NCBI GenBank assembly: GCA_024278395.1
Contig: JAJRTG010000171.1
Location: forward strand, 1-8,693
Length of the DNA stretch: 8,693 bases
DNA from: Fidelibacterota bacterium
Lineage (GTDB): Bacteria > Bipolaricaulota > Bipolaricaulia > UBA7950 > UBA9294
Direction: 5' to 3'
Shown here: positions 1 through 5,610 of the stretch, piece after piece
Layout of the letters: each line of letters starts with the position of its first letter
Position numbering within the stretch: position 1 is the first letter of the stretch
The notes under the pieces: generated by a model
Database searches by the model: none
What the model was told of the DNA's origin: nothing
Seen by the model: the letters and a program-made list of their open reading frames with translations, nothing else
Translations under genes and position numbers: made by a program

Positions 1-1889
1 GCGTGCTCGATCACCATGAAATCGGCATCCTGAACGTCGATCCCCACCTCGATCACCGTCGTCGCCACGAGGAGCCGCACCTTCCCCGCGTGGAAGTCGG
101 CCATCACCCGGTTCTTCTCCCCGCTCGACAGCCGGCCGTGCACGAGCCCCACCCCGAATTGCGGGAAGCGCGCCCGCAGCTCGTCGGCCGTCTGGACCGC
201 CGCCTTCAGGTCGAGCTTCTCCGACTCCTCGACCAGCGGAAGGACGACGAACCCCTTCCCCCCGTGGGAGAGGAGGCGGTTCACCTCGGAGTAGACCTCG
301 TCCCGGCGCGACTGCGCCACCCACACCGTGCGGATCCGCGGACTTCCGTAGGGGAGGGCGTCGATCAGGGAGACCTCGAACTCCCCGTACAGGGTGAGGG
401 CGATCGTGCGCGGGATCGGGGTGGCGCTCATCACGAGGAGGTCGACATTTTCCCCCTTCTTCTCGATCGCCGCCCGCTGCACCACCCCAAAGCGGTGTTG
501 CTCGTCGATCACCACGAACCCGAGGGCCTGGAACTCGACGTCCTCCTGGATCAGGGCGTGGGTGCCGATGAGGAGGTCGATCTCCCCGGCGGAGAGCCGG
601 GCCTTGATCCCGGGCTTGTCCCGCTCCGCTGCGGTGAGTAGCCCGACCCGCACCGGCAGGCCGGAGAAGAGCTCCTCGATCCGGCGGGCGTGCTGCTCGG
701 CGAGGATCTCGGTCGGGGCCATGAACGCCGCCTGGTATCCCGCCTCGATCGCATACAACGCCGCGGTCAGGGCGACGATCGTCTTCCCCGCCCCCACGTC
801 CCCCTGCAACAGGCGCATCATCCGCCGGGGCGCGCGCAGGTCGGCCACGATCTCCCGCAGCGCCGTGATCTGAGGGCGGGTGAGGCGGAAGGGGAGGCTC
901 GCGAGGAACGACGCGGCCAGGGTCCCTCCATCGGCGTGGGCGGTCCCGGCGTCCGGCGGGATCTCCTCAAGAAGGCCGAGTTGGAGGAGGAAGAGTTCCT
1001 CGTACGCCAGGCTCTTCCGCGCGCGGGCGAACGCCTCCGCGTCGGGAGGGAAATGGATCGTCCGAACCGCCTCCTTTTTCTCGAGCAGGTGCTCGCGGGC
1101 CCTGAGCGCTGCGGGGAGAACGTCGGGGATGGCCTCCGCGTAGAGCTCCAAATTGCGGGAGATGATGGACCGGATAAGCCGGTCGCTCACCCCCTCGGTC
1201 GCCGGGTAGATCGGGACGAGCCGCCCGGTCTCCATCCCTTCGCCGGCCGGCTCCCACACCGGGGTCCGCATCTGGAGCTCTCCGTGGCTCCGCTCCACCC
1301 TGCCGTACAGGTCGATCGTCTCCCCGCGACGCAGCTGCTTCGCCACCCACGGCTGGTTGAACCAGACCGCGTACAGGAACCCGGTCCCGTCGCCGATCGC
1401 CGCCTTCACCACCTGCATGCGCGGGTTGACCCGCACCTGGGAGACGGCGGCGATCTCCCCGCGCACGCACACGGTCTCTCCACGGCGCAGCTCCCCGATC
1501 CGCTTGAACCGCCTGCGGTCCTCCAGGCGGCGGGGAAGATACAGGAGGAGATCCTCGATCGTCTTGATCCCAAGCTTCTCAAGGGTCTGAGCCCTCTTCT
1601 TTCCCACCCCGACCGCCTCGCTCACCGGCTTAAGCAGGGCTTCCGGGGCCGGTGACGGTGGGGTGCCGTCGCGCAGGTAGGAGAGGAGGCGCTCCACCGC
1701 CTTTACCCGCGCAAAGTGCGGGGCGGCCTTGTACCCGGCAATGATGGCGTAAGCCGCCGGTGGGAGGTTGCGGCGCACGAACTCCTCGAGGCCGCTTGTC
1801 ACCGCATCGTCTTGGTAGCCGCGGGAGATCTCAAGCGCCAGGACCTTCTCGGCGGTCTCGCGCAACTTATCATCAATTTGTGGGTCCAT
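1..1889 (-). CDS. recG: ATP-dependent DNA helicase RecG (5' part; 3' end outside window)
   Basis: RecG is the double-stranded DNA translocase that remodels stalled replication forks and branched recombination intermediates. Translating the minus strand from ATG at 1889 gives 629 uninterrupted codons up to the window edge. Seen in order: an N-terminal helical extension of about 95 residues, a helix-hairpin-helix-like stretch (VGVGKKRAQTLEKLGI), an OB-fold wedge domain, then helicase motifs: Walker A QGDVGAGKT, Walker B DEQH (the RecG form of DEAD/DExH), motif III SATPIPRT, and the VIEVGID segment close to the edge. The C-terminal QLRGRVGR-type motif and TRG motif lie beyond the window. The N-terminal extension is like that of Thermotoga RecG rather than the shorter E. 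coli form (E. coli RecG is 693 aa). The start is the only Met that gives the extension. The only purine run before it (AGGGG) sits 2 nt from the ATG, too close for a normal ribosome site. The gene is divergent from def across 25 bp. Confidence 0.95.
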   Translation of the reverse strand, partial: MDPQIDDKLRETAEKVLALEISRGYQDDAVTSGLEEFVRRNLPPAAYAIIAGYKAAPHFARVKAVERLLSYLRDGTPPSPAPEALLKPVSEAVGVGKKRAQTLEKLGIKTIEDLLLYLPRRLEDRRRFKRIGELRRGETVCVRGEIAAVSQVRVNPRMQVVKAAIGDGTGFLYAVWFNQPWVAKQLRRGETIDLYGRVERSHGELQMRTPVWEPAGEGMETGRLVPIYPATEGVSDRLIRSIISRNLELYAEAIPDVLPAALRAREHLLEKKEAVRTIHFPPDAEAFARARKSLAYEELFLLQLGLLEEIPPDAGTAHADGGTLAASFLASLPFRLTRPQITALREIVADLRAPRRMMRLLQGDVGAGKTIVALTAALYAIEAGYQAAFMAPTEILAEQHARRIEELFSGLPVRVGLLTAAERDKPGIKARLSAGEIDLLIGTHALIQEDVEFQALGFVVIDEQHRFGVVQRAAIEKKGENVDLLVMSATPIPRTIALTLYGEFEVSLIDALPYGSPRIRTVWVAQSRRDEVYSEVNRLLSHGGKGFVVLPLVEESEKLDLKAAVQTADELRARFPQFGVGLVHGRLSSGEKNRVMADFHAGKVRLLVATTVIEVGIDVQDADFMVIEH

Positions 1890-1906
1890 ATCCCCTACTT
1901 TATAAT
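1878..1906 (+). promoter_or_regulatory. def-fmt promoter, sigma70-type, apparently leaderless
   Basis: A perfect -10 TATAAT at 1901-1906 is preceded at exactly 17 bp by TTGTGG (1878-1883), a half-matching -35. The expected transcription start, about 6-8 nt past the -10, falls at 1912-1914, directly before the def ATG at 1915. No Shine-Dalgarno sequence lies before that ATG. The simplest reading is a leaderless def-fmt mRNA. The -35 lies within the first codons of recG on the other strand. Confidence 0.65.
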
Positions 1907-1925
1907 CACTCGATATGGCGGACAA
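1899..1925 (-). promoter_or_regulatory. possible recG promoter overlapping the def promoter
   Basis: On the minus strand TATAAA (1904-1899) is a good -10 match and ends 9 nt before the recG ATG. A weak -35 (TTGTCC, 1925-1920) stands 15 bp upstream, inside the def coding region. If used, transcription would begin within a few bases of the recG start and would compete with the plus-strand def promoter, whose -10 occupies the same bases. Spacing and -35 are poor, so this is tentative. Confidence 0.3.
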
Positions 1926-2427
1926 GGAGATTTCGACTGAGATAGTAACTTACGGTAATCCGGTCCTGCGCCGAAGGGCGGAGCCGGTCACCGTGATCGA
2001 CTCGAGCATAAAGAGGATCACCGAGGCGATGGTCGAGGCGATGCTGCGGGCGAACGGGATCGGGCTCGCCGCACCTCAGATCGGGGTAGGGAAGAGGATC
2101 ATCGCCCTTGATATCGACGGGGAATTCCACATCCTGATCAACCCGGAGATCATCGAGCTCTCCACCGACGAGGAGGAAGCGACCGAGGGGTGCCTGAGCG
2201 TCCCCGGGGTCGACGCTCCGGTGACGCGGCGGACGCACGCCGTGGTGCGCGGAGTGACCTTGGATGAGAAGGAGATCGAGCTTGTGGGAGAGGGGCTGAT
2301 GGCGCGGGCGATCCAACATGAGATCGATCATCTGAACGGGGTCCTTTTCATCGATCACCTCACTCCGGCCAAGCGCCGCTTCCTGCTCAAGGAATACGCG
2401 CGAATGCAGCGGGAGAAGGATCAGTGA
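1915..2427 (+). CDS. def: peptide deformylase
   Basis: This 170-aa cytoplasmic metallohydrolase removes the N-formyl group from nascent proteins and makes the pair with fmt immediately downstream. All three deformylase motifs are present: motif 1 GIGLAAPQIG (residues 48-57), motif 2 EGCLSVPG (91-98) with the metal ligand Cys93, and motif 3 QHEIDHLNG (134-142) with ligands His135 and His139 and catalytic Glu136. Length is normal for the family. The ATG at 1915 is the only sensible start and gives a usual N-terminus leading into VTYGNPVLRRRAEPV. It has no visible ribosome site and lies 8 nt after a TATAAT box, so it is probably translated from a leaderless transcript. The stop TGA overlaps the GTG start of fmt (GTGA, 2424-2427), which indicates translational coupling. 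Confidence 0.97.
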   Translation: MADKEISTEIVTYGNPVLRRRAEPVTVIDSSIKRITEAMVEAMLRANGIGLAAPQIGVGKRIIALDIDGEFHILINPEIIELSTDEEEATEGCLSVPGVDAPVTRRTHAVVRGVTLDEKEIELVGEGLMARAIQHEIDHLNGVLFIDHLTPAKRRFLLKEYARMQREKDQ

Positions 2428-3347
2428 GGCTCGTCTTCCTCGGTACCGCCGAGTTCGCCTGTCCCGCCCTCGCCGCGCTTCACAAAGCCCACGATATCAC
2501 CCTTGTCGTCACTCAACCCGACCGCCCGGTCGGGCGGCACGCGGTCCTCACCCCGCCCCCGGTTAAGGAGGAGGCCCTCCGCCTGGGGCTCCCCGTTTTC
2601 CAGCCGGTCCGGGTTAACTCCGCGGAGGCGGTCGCGAGGATCCGCGGCGCTCGCCCCGATGTGATCGTCGTCGCCGCCTACGGCCAGCTTCTGAAACCGG
2701 AGCTGATCGGGATTCCGCCGCTCGGAACGGTCAACATCCACGCCTCCCTCCTCCCCCGCTACCGCGGCGCCGCTCCGATCAACTGGGCGATCATCAGAGG
2801 GGAGACCGAGACCGGGATCACCACCTTCCTGATCGATGCCGGGATGGACACCGGGCCGATCCTCATGCAGCGGGCGACCGGGATCGGCCCTGATGAGACG
2901 GCGGGGGAGCTCCACGACCGCCTTGCCGCCCTCGGAGCCGAGCTCATCCTCGAGACGTTGGCCGGACTCGAATCCGGGAGGATCACCCCGATCCCGCAGG
3001 ACGATTCCGCCGCCTCGCTCGCCCCCCGGCTGTCTCGGGATGATGGGGTGATCGATTGGTCCCGTCCGGCGCGGGAGATCCACAACCTGATCCGTGGGAC
3101 GAATCCCTGGCCCGGTGCGTTCACCCATCTCGGGGGCAAACGGGTCAAGGTGCACAGAAGCCGCCTCACCGGGCTCAAGCGCGGGGATCATCGACCGGGG
3201 GCGATCGTGCTCCGGGAGACGGGAAGGCTCCGCGTCGCCGCCGGAGACGAACTCCTCGAGCTCCTCGAGGTACAGCGGGAGGGTCGTCCCCGGGTATCCG
3301 GGCGTGAGTTTCTGAACGGCCTGCGCGGCGAGGCGAAGTTCAGCTGA
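2424..3347 (+). CDS. fmt: methionyl-tRNA formyltransferase
   Basis: This 307-aa enzyme transfers a formyl group from 10-formyl-tetrahydrofolate to Met-tRNAfMet to make the initiator tRNA of translation. The N-terminal formyltransferase Rossmann domain begins FLGTAEFACPAL and carries VTQPDRPVGR. The catalytic region is VNIHASLLPRYRGAAPI, with Asn104 and His106, and then LIDAGMDTGPIL with Asp142, the three residues shared by 10-formyl-THF transferases. The C-terminal tRNA-binding domain is marked by IHNLIRGTNPWPGAF (about 225-240). Length is close to that of E. coli Fmt (315 aa). Start is GTG at 2424, inside the def stop, behind the purine-rich GGGAGAAGGA at 2411-2420. The 3' end overlaps the convergent PPC gene by 8 bp. 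Confidence 0.97.
   Translation: MRLVFLGTAEFACPALAALHKAHDITLVVTQPDRPVGRHAVLTPPPVKEEALRLGLPVFQPVRVNSAEAVARIRGARPDVIVVAAYGQLLKPELIGIPPLGTVNIHASLLPRYRGAAPINWAIIRGETETGITTFLIDAGMDTGPILMQRATGIGPDETAGELHDRLAALGAELILETLAGLESGRITPIPQDDSAASLAPRLSRDDGVIDWSRPAREIHNLIRGTNPWPGAFTHLGGKRVKVHRSRLTGLKRGDHRPGAIVLRETGRLRVAAGDELLELLEVQREGRPRVSGREFLNGLRGEAKFS
3340..3347. other. palindrome holding both stop codons of a convergent gene pair
   Basis: TCAGCTGA is a perfect 8-bp palindrome. Read forward its last three bases are the TGA of fmt. Read on the minus strand the same palindrome supplies the TGA of the PPC gene. The two genes therefore overlap tail to tail by exactly this element and no stem-loop terminator with a T-run is seen around it. 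Confidence 0.85.
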
Positions 3348-3753
3348 CCTCGGGGTAGAGCCCGGCGAGCCCTGTCTCCTCCATCCTCCGCACCAGTCGG
3401 ATTCCGTCCAGCTTGTAGATGAATACCTCCGCGGTGTTGTGCACCGTCGCGCGCAGGATGTGCCCCCCGTACGCCGCTCCGCCCTTCTTCGCCACCGCGA
3501 CGTGGGCGTGGACGATCGTCTCCTCGTCCTTTTTCCCGATGTTCCCCTGCAGGCTGAGAAGCTCGACCGGCTCGGGGATCCTCTCGATCACGTAGTTTTC
3601 CCCGTCCCAGTAGCCGAGCTCGAGGTCGCGCAGCATCCCGACCCCGTTCACTATGACCCCGGATTCGACTCCGAGATCGATCAATCCGTCGGGGAACGTT
3701 TCCCCATCCCGGAATCGGACCATCAACTCACTTCCATGCTCCGCTTTGATCAT
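3340..3753 (-). CDS. PPC (DUF296) domain protein
   Basis: This 137-aa protein consists of one PPC/DUF296 domain, the fold found alone in bacteria and archaea and fused to AT-hooks in plant AHL nuclear proteins. Family signatures seen are GVGMLRDLELGYWD (37-50), VELLSLQGNI (63-72), HAHVAVA (82-88) and GGAAYGGHIL (91-100). His82, His84 and His98 are placed like the metal-binding histidines reported in prokaryotic PPC structures. Its cellular role is not established: DNA binding is suggested by the plant relatives, while prokaryotic structures show a trimeric metal-binding fold. Start ATG at 3753 has a strong ribosome site, AAAGGAGG at 3766-3759, with 5-nt spacing. It follows hicA by 55 bp on the same strand, so it may be co-transcribed with hicBA or use its own promoter. 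It is unlikely to be part of the toxin-antitoxin module. Confidence 0.85.
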   Translation of the reverse strand: MIKAEHGSELMVRFRDGETFPDGLIDLGVESGVIVNGVGMLRDLELGYWDGENYVIERIPEPVELLSLQGNIGKKDEETIVHAHVAVAKKGGAAYGGHILRATVHNTAEVFIYKLDGIRLVRRMEETGLAGLYPEVS

Positions 3754-3771
3754 CGCTGCCTCCTTTATTCC

Positions 3772-3785
3772 AGATCATACGATCT
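3772..3785 (-). promoter_or_regulatory. inverted repeat over a possible -10 upstream of the PPC gene
   Basis: AGATC-ATAC-GATCT is a 5-bp inverted repeat with a 4-nt centre. On the minus strand it contains TATGAT (3779-3774), a 5/6 match to a -10 box, about 20 nt before the PPC start codon. No convincing -35 lies 16-18 bp further upstream. It could be a small operator over a weak promoter for the PPC gene, or coincidence. Confidence 0.3.
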
Positions 3786-3808
3786 CAAGATTTTCAACTT
3801 ATCCTTAT

Positions 3809-3997
3809 TCAGAACGGCGGTTTCAACCCCGCTTGCTTGCAGATTTCGTTCGCTGTTATCCGATCCAATGTATGATGGCGCTTAACCGGGATGATTTTTG
3901 TTCCGTTCGTGTAAACGGAGTGTTTGCGCCCTTCCCGGAGCAGAAAGAAGCCGTTTTGTTCCAAATACTTGATTAAATCCCGCCGTTTTACGCTCAC
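3809..3997 (-). CDS. hicA: HicA family toxin (mRNA interferase)
   Basis: This 62-aa basic protein has the HicA/YcfA dsRBD-like fold. HicA toxins cleave mRNA and are held inactive by HicB. The sequence shows a first helix (SVKRRDLIKYLEQNGF), then the hallmark strand REGRKHSVYTNG with the presumed catalytic His26, then IPVKRHHTLDRITANEICKQ, the usual third strand and C-terminal helix. Length is typical for HicA (about 60-80 aa). The start is GTG at 3997, one base after the hicB stop, with the purine-rich end of hicB (GTAGAAGAA) acting as a poor ribosome site, consistent with coupled translation. Base composition is plainly more AT-rich than that of the flanking housekeeping genes, which suggests transfer. 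The catalytic His is intact, so the toxin should be active. Confidence 0.88.
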   Translation of the reverse strand: MSVKRRDLIKYLEQNGFFLLREGRKHSVYTNGTKIIPVKRHHTLDRITANEICKQAGLKPPF

Positions 3998-3998
3998 G

Positions 3999-4217
3999 TT
4001 ATTCTTCTACTGCTACCTGTTCCAGAAGCGCTCCCCCGACTGGGATCTCCTTCCCTTCCTGTCGGTAGGCGGCGATCATCTCGCGCAGCGCGTCACGGAG
4101 ATATTCCCGGCACTCTTCGAGTGTGGCGCCCTCCGTGACCACTTCTGGCCACTCGACGAGCTGGCCCATATATCCGGTGGGTATCTTCGAGTACTTTGCT
4201 GTATAGGTGCTGATCAT
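3999..4217 (-). CDS. hicB: HicB family antitoxin
   Basis: This 72-aa protein has the short HicB (UPF0150) partial RNase H fold that binds and neutralises HicA. Seen: MISTYTAKYSK (first strand), GYMGQLVEWPEVVTEGATLE, equivalent to the family's GY-x-PxLPGxxTxGxTxEE region, and the following helix ECREYLRDALREMIAAY. No C-terminal helix-turn-helix or ribbon-helix-helix domain is present, so autoregulation by HicB alone is not obvious. I chose ATG at 4217 over the upstream GTG at 4229: that GTG is itself the end of the ribosome site GGGAGGTG, so it cannot easily be an initiator, whereas ATG stands 9 nt beyond it. The gene lies immediately upstream of hicA, the antitoxin-first order, with a 1-nt gap. 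Confidence 0.88.
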   Translation of the reverse strand: MISTYTAKYSKIPTGYMGQLVEWPEVVTEGATLEECREYLRDALREMIAAYRQEGKEIPVGGALLEQVAVEE

Positions 4218-4226
4218 CGTCTCCGG

Positions 4227-4234
4227 CACCTCCC
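4227..4234 (-). promoter_or_regulatory. hicB ribosome binding site that decides its start
   Basis: GGGAGGTG on the minus strand is a near-complete anti-SD match. Its last three bases form a GTG in the hicB frame, which naive gene calling would take as the start (76 aa). Spacing of 9 nt to ATG at 4217 makes that the better start. Confidence 0.65.
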
Positions 4235-4241
4235 TTTAATC

Positions 4242-4247
4242 ATTATA
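4242..4247 (-). promoter_or_regulatory. -10 box of the hicBA promoter
   Basis: A perfect TATAAT on the minus strand ends about 25 nt before the hicB ATG. The predicted transcription start near 4235 would put the ribosome site at the very 5' end of the mRNA. No good -35 element is found 16-18 bp upstream, so the promoter may rely on an activator or be weak. It reads away from nth. Confidence 0.5.
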
Positions 4248-4313
4248 CCGCGATTGGGAAGCGTTCCATTTTGTCCCGCGACGTAGACATCATAGAACGA
4301 ACTTGGCTTCGAG
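4248..4313. other. intergenic stretch between hicBA promoter and the nth duplication
   Basis: No gene is seen. It holds an inverted repeat, ACTTG-N10-CAAGT (4301-4320, running into the first repeat unit), and no recognisable -35 for hicBA. With the repeat units to 4431 this is the longest non-coding stretch in the window, about 210 bp. Confidence 0.5.
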
Positions 4314-4385
4314 TGCAAGTTCTGCGTCACTGATCCGTGACTTCCGAATGGAGAAGGTCAGCCTGATCGTAGAGCGACTGGACGG
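4314..4385 (+). repeat. degenerate upstream copy of the nth promoter and 5' end
   Basis: This segment aligns with 4398-4478. TGCAAG-N3-TGCGT occurs at 4314-4327 and again at 4398-4411. TGACTTCCGAA occurs at 4338-4348 and again at 4433-4443. GAGAAGGTCAGCCTGATCG (4351-4369) matches GAGAAGATCAGTCTGATCG (4444-4462) with two changes. Offsets are 84, 95 and 93 bp, so short indels separate the blocks. It looks like an old tandem duplication whose upstream copy has decayed. The second part stays in the nth frame (EKVSLIVERL against EKISLIAARL). The segment also contains a small inverted repeat, GTCAC-N6-GTGAC (4326-4341). Confidence 0.7.
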
Positions 4386-4396
4386 GTACTCACAGG

Positions 4397-4425
4397 TTGC
4401 AAGGTATGCGTTCCTTTCCTATCCT
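4397..4425 (+). promoter_or_regulatory. candidate nth promoter, leaderless layout
   Basis: TTGCAA (4397-4402), exactly 17 bp, then TATCCT (4420-4425), each a 4/6 match to the sigma70 consensus. The -10 ends 6 nt before ATG at 4432, where transcription would be expected to begin. The sequence before the ATG is pyrimidine-rich and has no Shine-Dalgarno motif, which favours a leaderless mRNA. It is weaker than the def promoter but has the same geometry. Confidence 0.45.
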
Positions 4426-4478
4426 CGCGCTATGACTTCCGAAGAGAAGATCAGTCTGATCGCTGCCCGGCTGCAGGA
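4398..4478 (+). repeat. downstream copy of the duplication, containing the working nth start
   Basis: This is the partner of the repeat at 4314-4385. It carries the candidate nth promoter, the ATG at 4432 and the first codons of the gene. Relative to the upstream copy it has about 11 extra bases between TGCGT and the start codon, in the pyrimidine-rich stretch that includes the proposed -10. Confidence 0.7.
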
Positions 4479-5097
4479 TCGTTACGGACCGGTCGAGGTT
4501 TGTCGACGCGATCCGGTCGAGGAGTTGATCACCACGATCCTCTCCCAGAACACGAACGACCGCAACCGCGACCGAGCTTACGCATCCCTCATGGATCGCT
4601 TTGGGTCGCTTGCGGCGGTTAAGGACGCTTCCCCGGACGAGATCTCCGCGGCGATCCGGATCGGCGGACTGCACCGCCAGAAGGGGGGGCGGATCAAGCA
4701 GGCCCTCGAGAGGATCGCTGCGGAACGGGGTAAGCTCGACCTATCCTTCCTCGGTGATCTCTCACTCGAGGAGGCGCTGGACTGGCTCCTGTCGTTTCCC
4801 GGGGTCGGACGCAAGACCGCGGGGATTGTCCTTCTGTTCTCGTTCGACGAGCCGTACTTCCCGGTTGACACCCACATCGCCCGCGTAACCCGCCGCCTCG
4901 GGATCGTCGGTCCGAGGGAGGATCCGCACGCCCGTATGAACAGGATCCTCCCCAAGGATCCTCACTTCATGCGGCAACTCCACCTGCATCTGATCCGTTT
5001 GGGACGGGATGTCTGCCGTCCCCGCCGTCCGGAGTGCGGTCGTTGTCCCCTTGCGGATCTATGCCCCTCTGCGGAGTCCATCCTTGCCTCCGGATGA
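4432..5097 (+). CDS. nth: endonuclease III (DNA glycosylase/AP lyase)
   Basis: This 221-aa base-excision repair enzyme removes oxidised pyrimidines and cleaves the abasic site. Seen: ILSQNTNDRNRD (36-47, the family's LSxQTxD region), the helix-hairpin-helix FPGVGRKTAG (122-131) with catalytic Lys128, VDTHIARV (145-152) with catalytic Asp146 (the same 18-residue spacing as Lys120/Asp138 of E. coli), and a complete C-x6-C-x2-C-x5-C iron-sulfur cluster motif (Cys195, 202, 205, 211). E. coli Nth is 211 aa, so ATG at 4432 gives the expected length. The frame stays open upstream and an ATG at 4348 would give 249 aa, but that extra stretch is a decayed copy of the nth N-terminus rather than a known domain. 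The gene heads a plus-strand run with cinA, whose GTG is 21 nt past its stop. Confidence 0.94.
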   Translation: MTSEEKISLIAARLQDRYGPVEVCRRDPVEELITTILSQNTNDRNRDRAYASLMDRFGSLAAVKDASPDEISAAIRIGGLHRQKGGRIKQALERIAAERGKLDLSFLGDLSLEEALDWLLSFPGVGRKTAGIVLLFSFDEPYFPVDTHIARVTRRLGIVGPREDPHARMNRILPKDPHFMRQLHLHLIRLGRDVCRPRRPECGRCPLADLCPSAESILASG

Positions 5098-5112
5098 AGA
5101 AGGGCGGACAAT
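5084..5112 (+). promoter_or_regulatory. possible internal promoter before the pncC/cinA gene
   Basis: TTGCCT (5084-5089), 17 bp, then GACAAT (5107-5112), each a 4/6 consensus match, with the -10 ending 6 nt before GTG at 5119. The purine run AAGAAGGG at 5097-5104 is 14 nt from the start codon, too far for a good ribosome site. The layout repeats that of nth, but chance matches of this quality are common and the gene could simply be read through from nth. Confidence 0.3.
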
Positions 5113-5118
5113 AGAGCC

Positions 5119-5598
5119 GTGAAATCGGAAGAGAGGTTGGGTGAGTTTCTCAGGGGGAGAGGTCTTACGATCGCGGTTGCCGAGTCGTGCACCGGCGGAC
5201 TCCTCGGGAGCCTGATAACCGATGTTCCGGGTTCGTCCGACTACTTCCGCGGCGGGGTCATCGCCTATCAGAACGACATCAAAGAGCGTATATTGGGGGT
5301 TCCGCCCCGGGTGCTCGCTGCCGTCGGCGCGGTGAGCGAGGAGACGGCGCGGGCGATGGCGCACGGAGTGCGGGATCTCCTCGAAAGCGACATCGGGGTG
5401 GGGATCACCGGGATCGCCGGGCCGGGAGGCGGTACTCCGGAGAAGCCGGTCGGGCTCGTGTACGTCGCGGTCGAAGGCCCCCGCGGCGCGGAGTGTCGGC
5501 GGTTTCAATGGGATGGGGCACGGCTGGAGAACAAGGCTCGTTCCGCGAACGCGGCGCTGGAGCTTGTTCTCTTGCTTTTGGAAGAAGACCGGATCTAG
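5119..5598 (+). CDS. pncC: stand-alone CinA C-terminal domain protein, nicotinamide-nucleotide amidohydrolase
   Basis: This 159-aa enzyme is of the PncC type, which deamidates nicotinamide mononucleotide to nicotinate mononucleotide in NAD recycling. Only the CinA C-terminal domain is present and the N-terminal molybdopterin-binding-like CinA half is absent, as in E. coli PncC (YgaD). Motifs: VAESCTGG (20-27) with the proposed catalytic Ser23, VPGSSDYFRGGVIAYQNDIK (36-55) with Lys55, and GITGIAGPGGGTPEKPVGLV (96-115). Start is GTG at 5119. The gene follows nth by 21 nt. Its TAG stop lies in the same frame as the glycosyltransferase that follows, with only four codons between the TAG and the proposed ATC start. 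Confidence 0.93.
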   Translation: MKSEERLGEFLRGRGLTIAVAESCTGGLLGSLITDVPGSSDYFRGGVIAYQNDIKERILGVPPRVLAAVGAVSEETARAMAHGVRDLLESDIGVGITGIAGPGGGTPEKPVGLVYVAVEGPRGAECRRFQWDGARLENKARSANAALELVLLLLEEDRI

Positions 5599-5599
5599 A

Positions 5600-5604
5600 A
5601 AGGG
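5600..5604 (+). promoter_or_regulatory. Shine-Dalgarno site in front of an apparent ATC start
   Basis: AAGGG, part of the purine run AGAAAGGGA that begins in the preceding gene's TAG stop, stands 6 nt before ATC at 5611. This is the spacing expected for a start codon and no ATG, GTG or TTG is available in the frame until 5797. Confidence 0.5.
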
Positions 5605-5610
5605 ACTAAG

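Noticed and set aside
690..1655. 321-codon open frame on the plus strand antisense to recG
   Set aside because: The opposite strand gives a continuous RecG with helicase motifs, and the plus-strand product is arginine/histidine/leucine-rich without recognisable domains.
4218..4229. GTG 4229 as hicB start
   Set aside because: That GTG is the tail of the ribosome site itself. ATG 4217 has correct spacing and starts at the expected first beta strand.
4301..4341. two small inverted repeats (ACTTG-N10-CAAGT and GTCAC-N6-GTGAC) as a terminator or operator
   Set aside because: The stems are only 5 bp and no T-run follows, so termination is unlikely. Operator function cannot be supported by sequence alone, and part lies in the decayed repeat.
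4303..4431. N-terminal extension of nth from TTG 4303 or ATG 4348
   Set aside because: It would add 28-43 residues not found in endonuclease III, and much of it is the decayed repeat of the nth start. ATG 4432 gives the normal family length. ATG 4348 remains a formal alternative.
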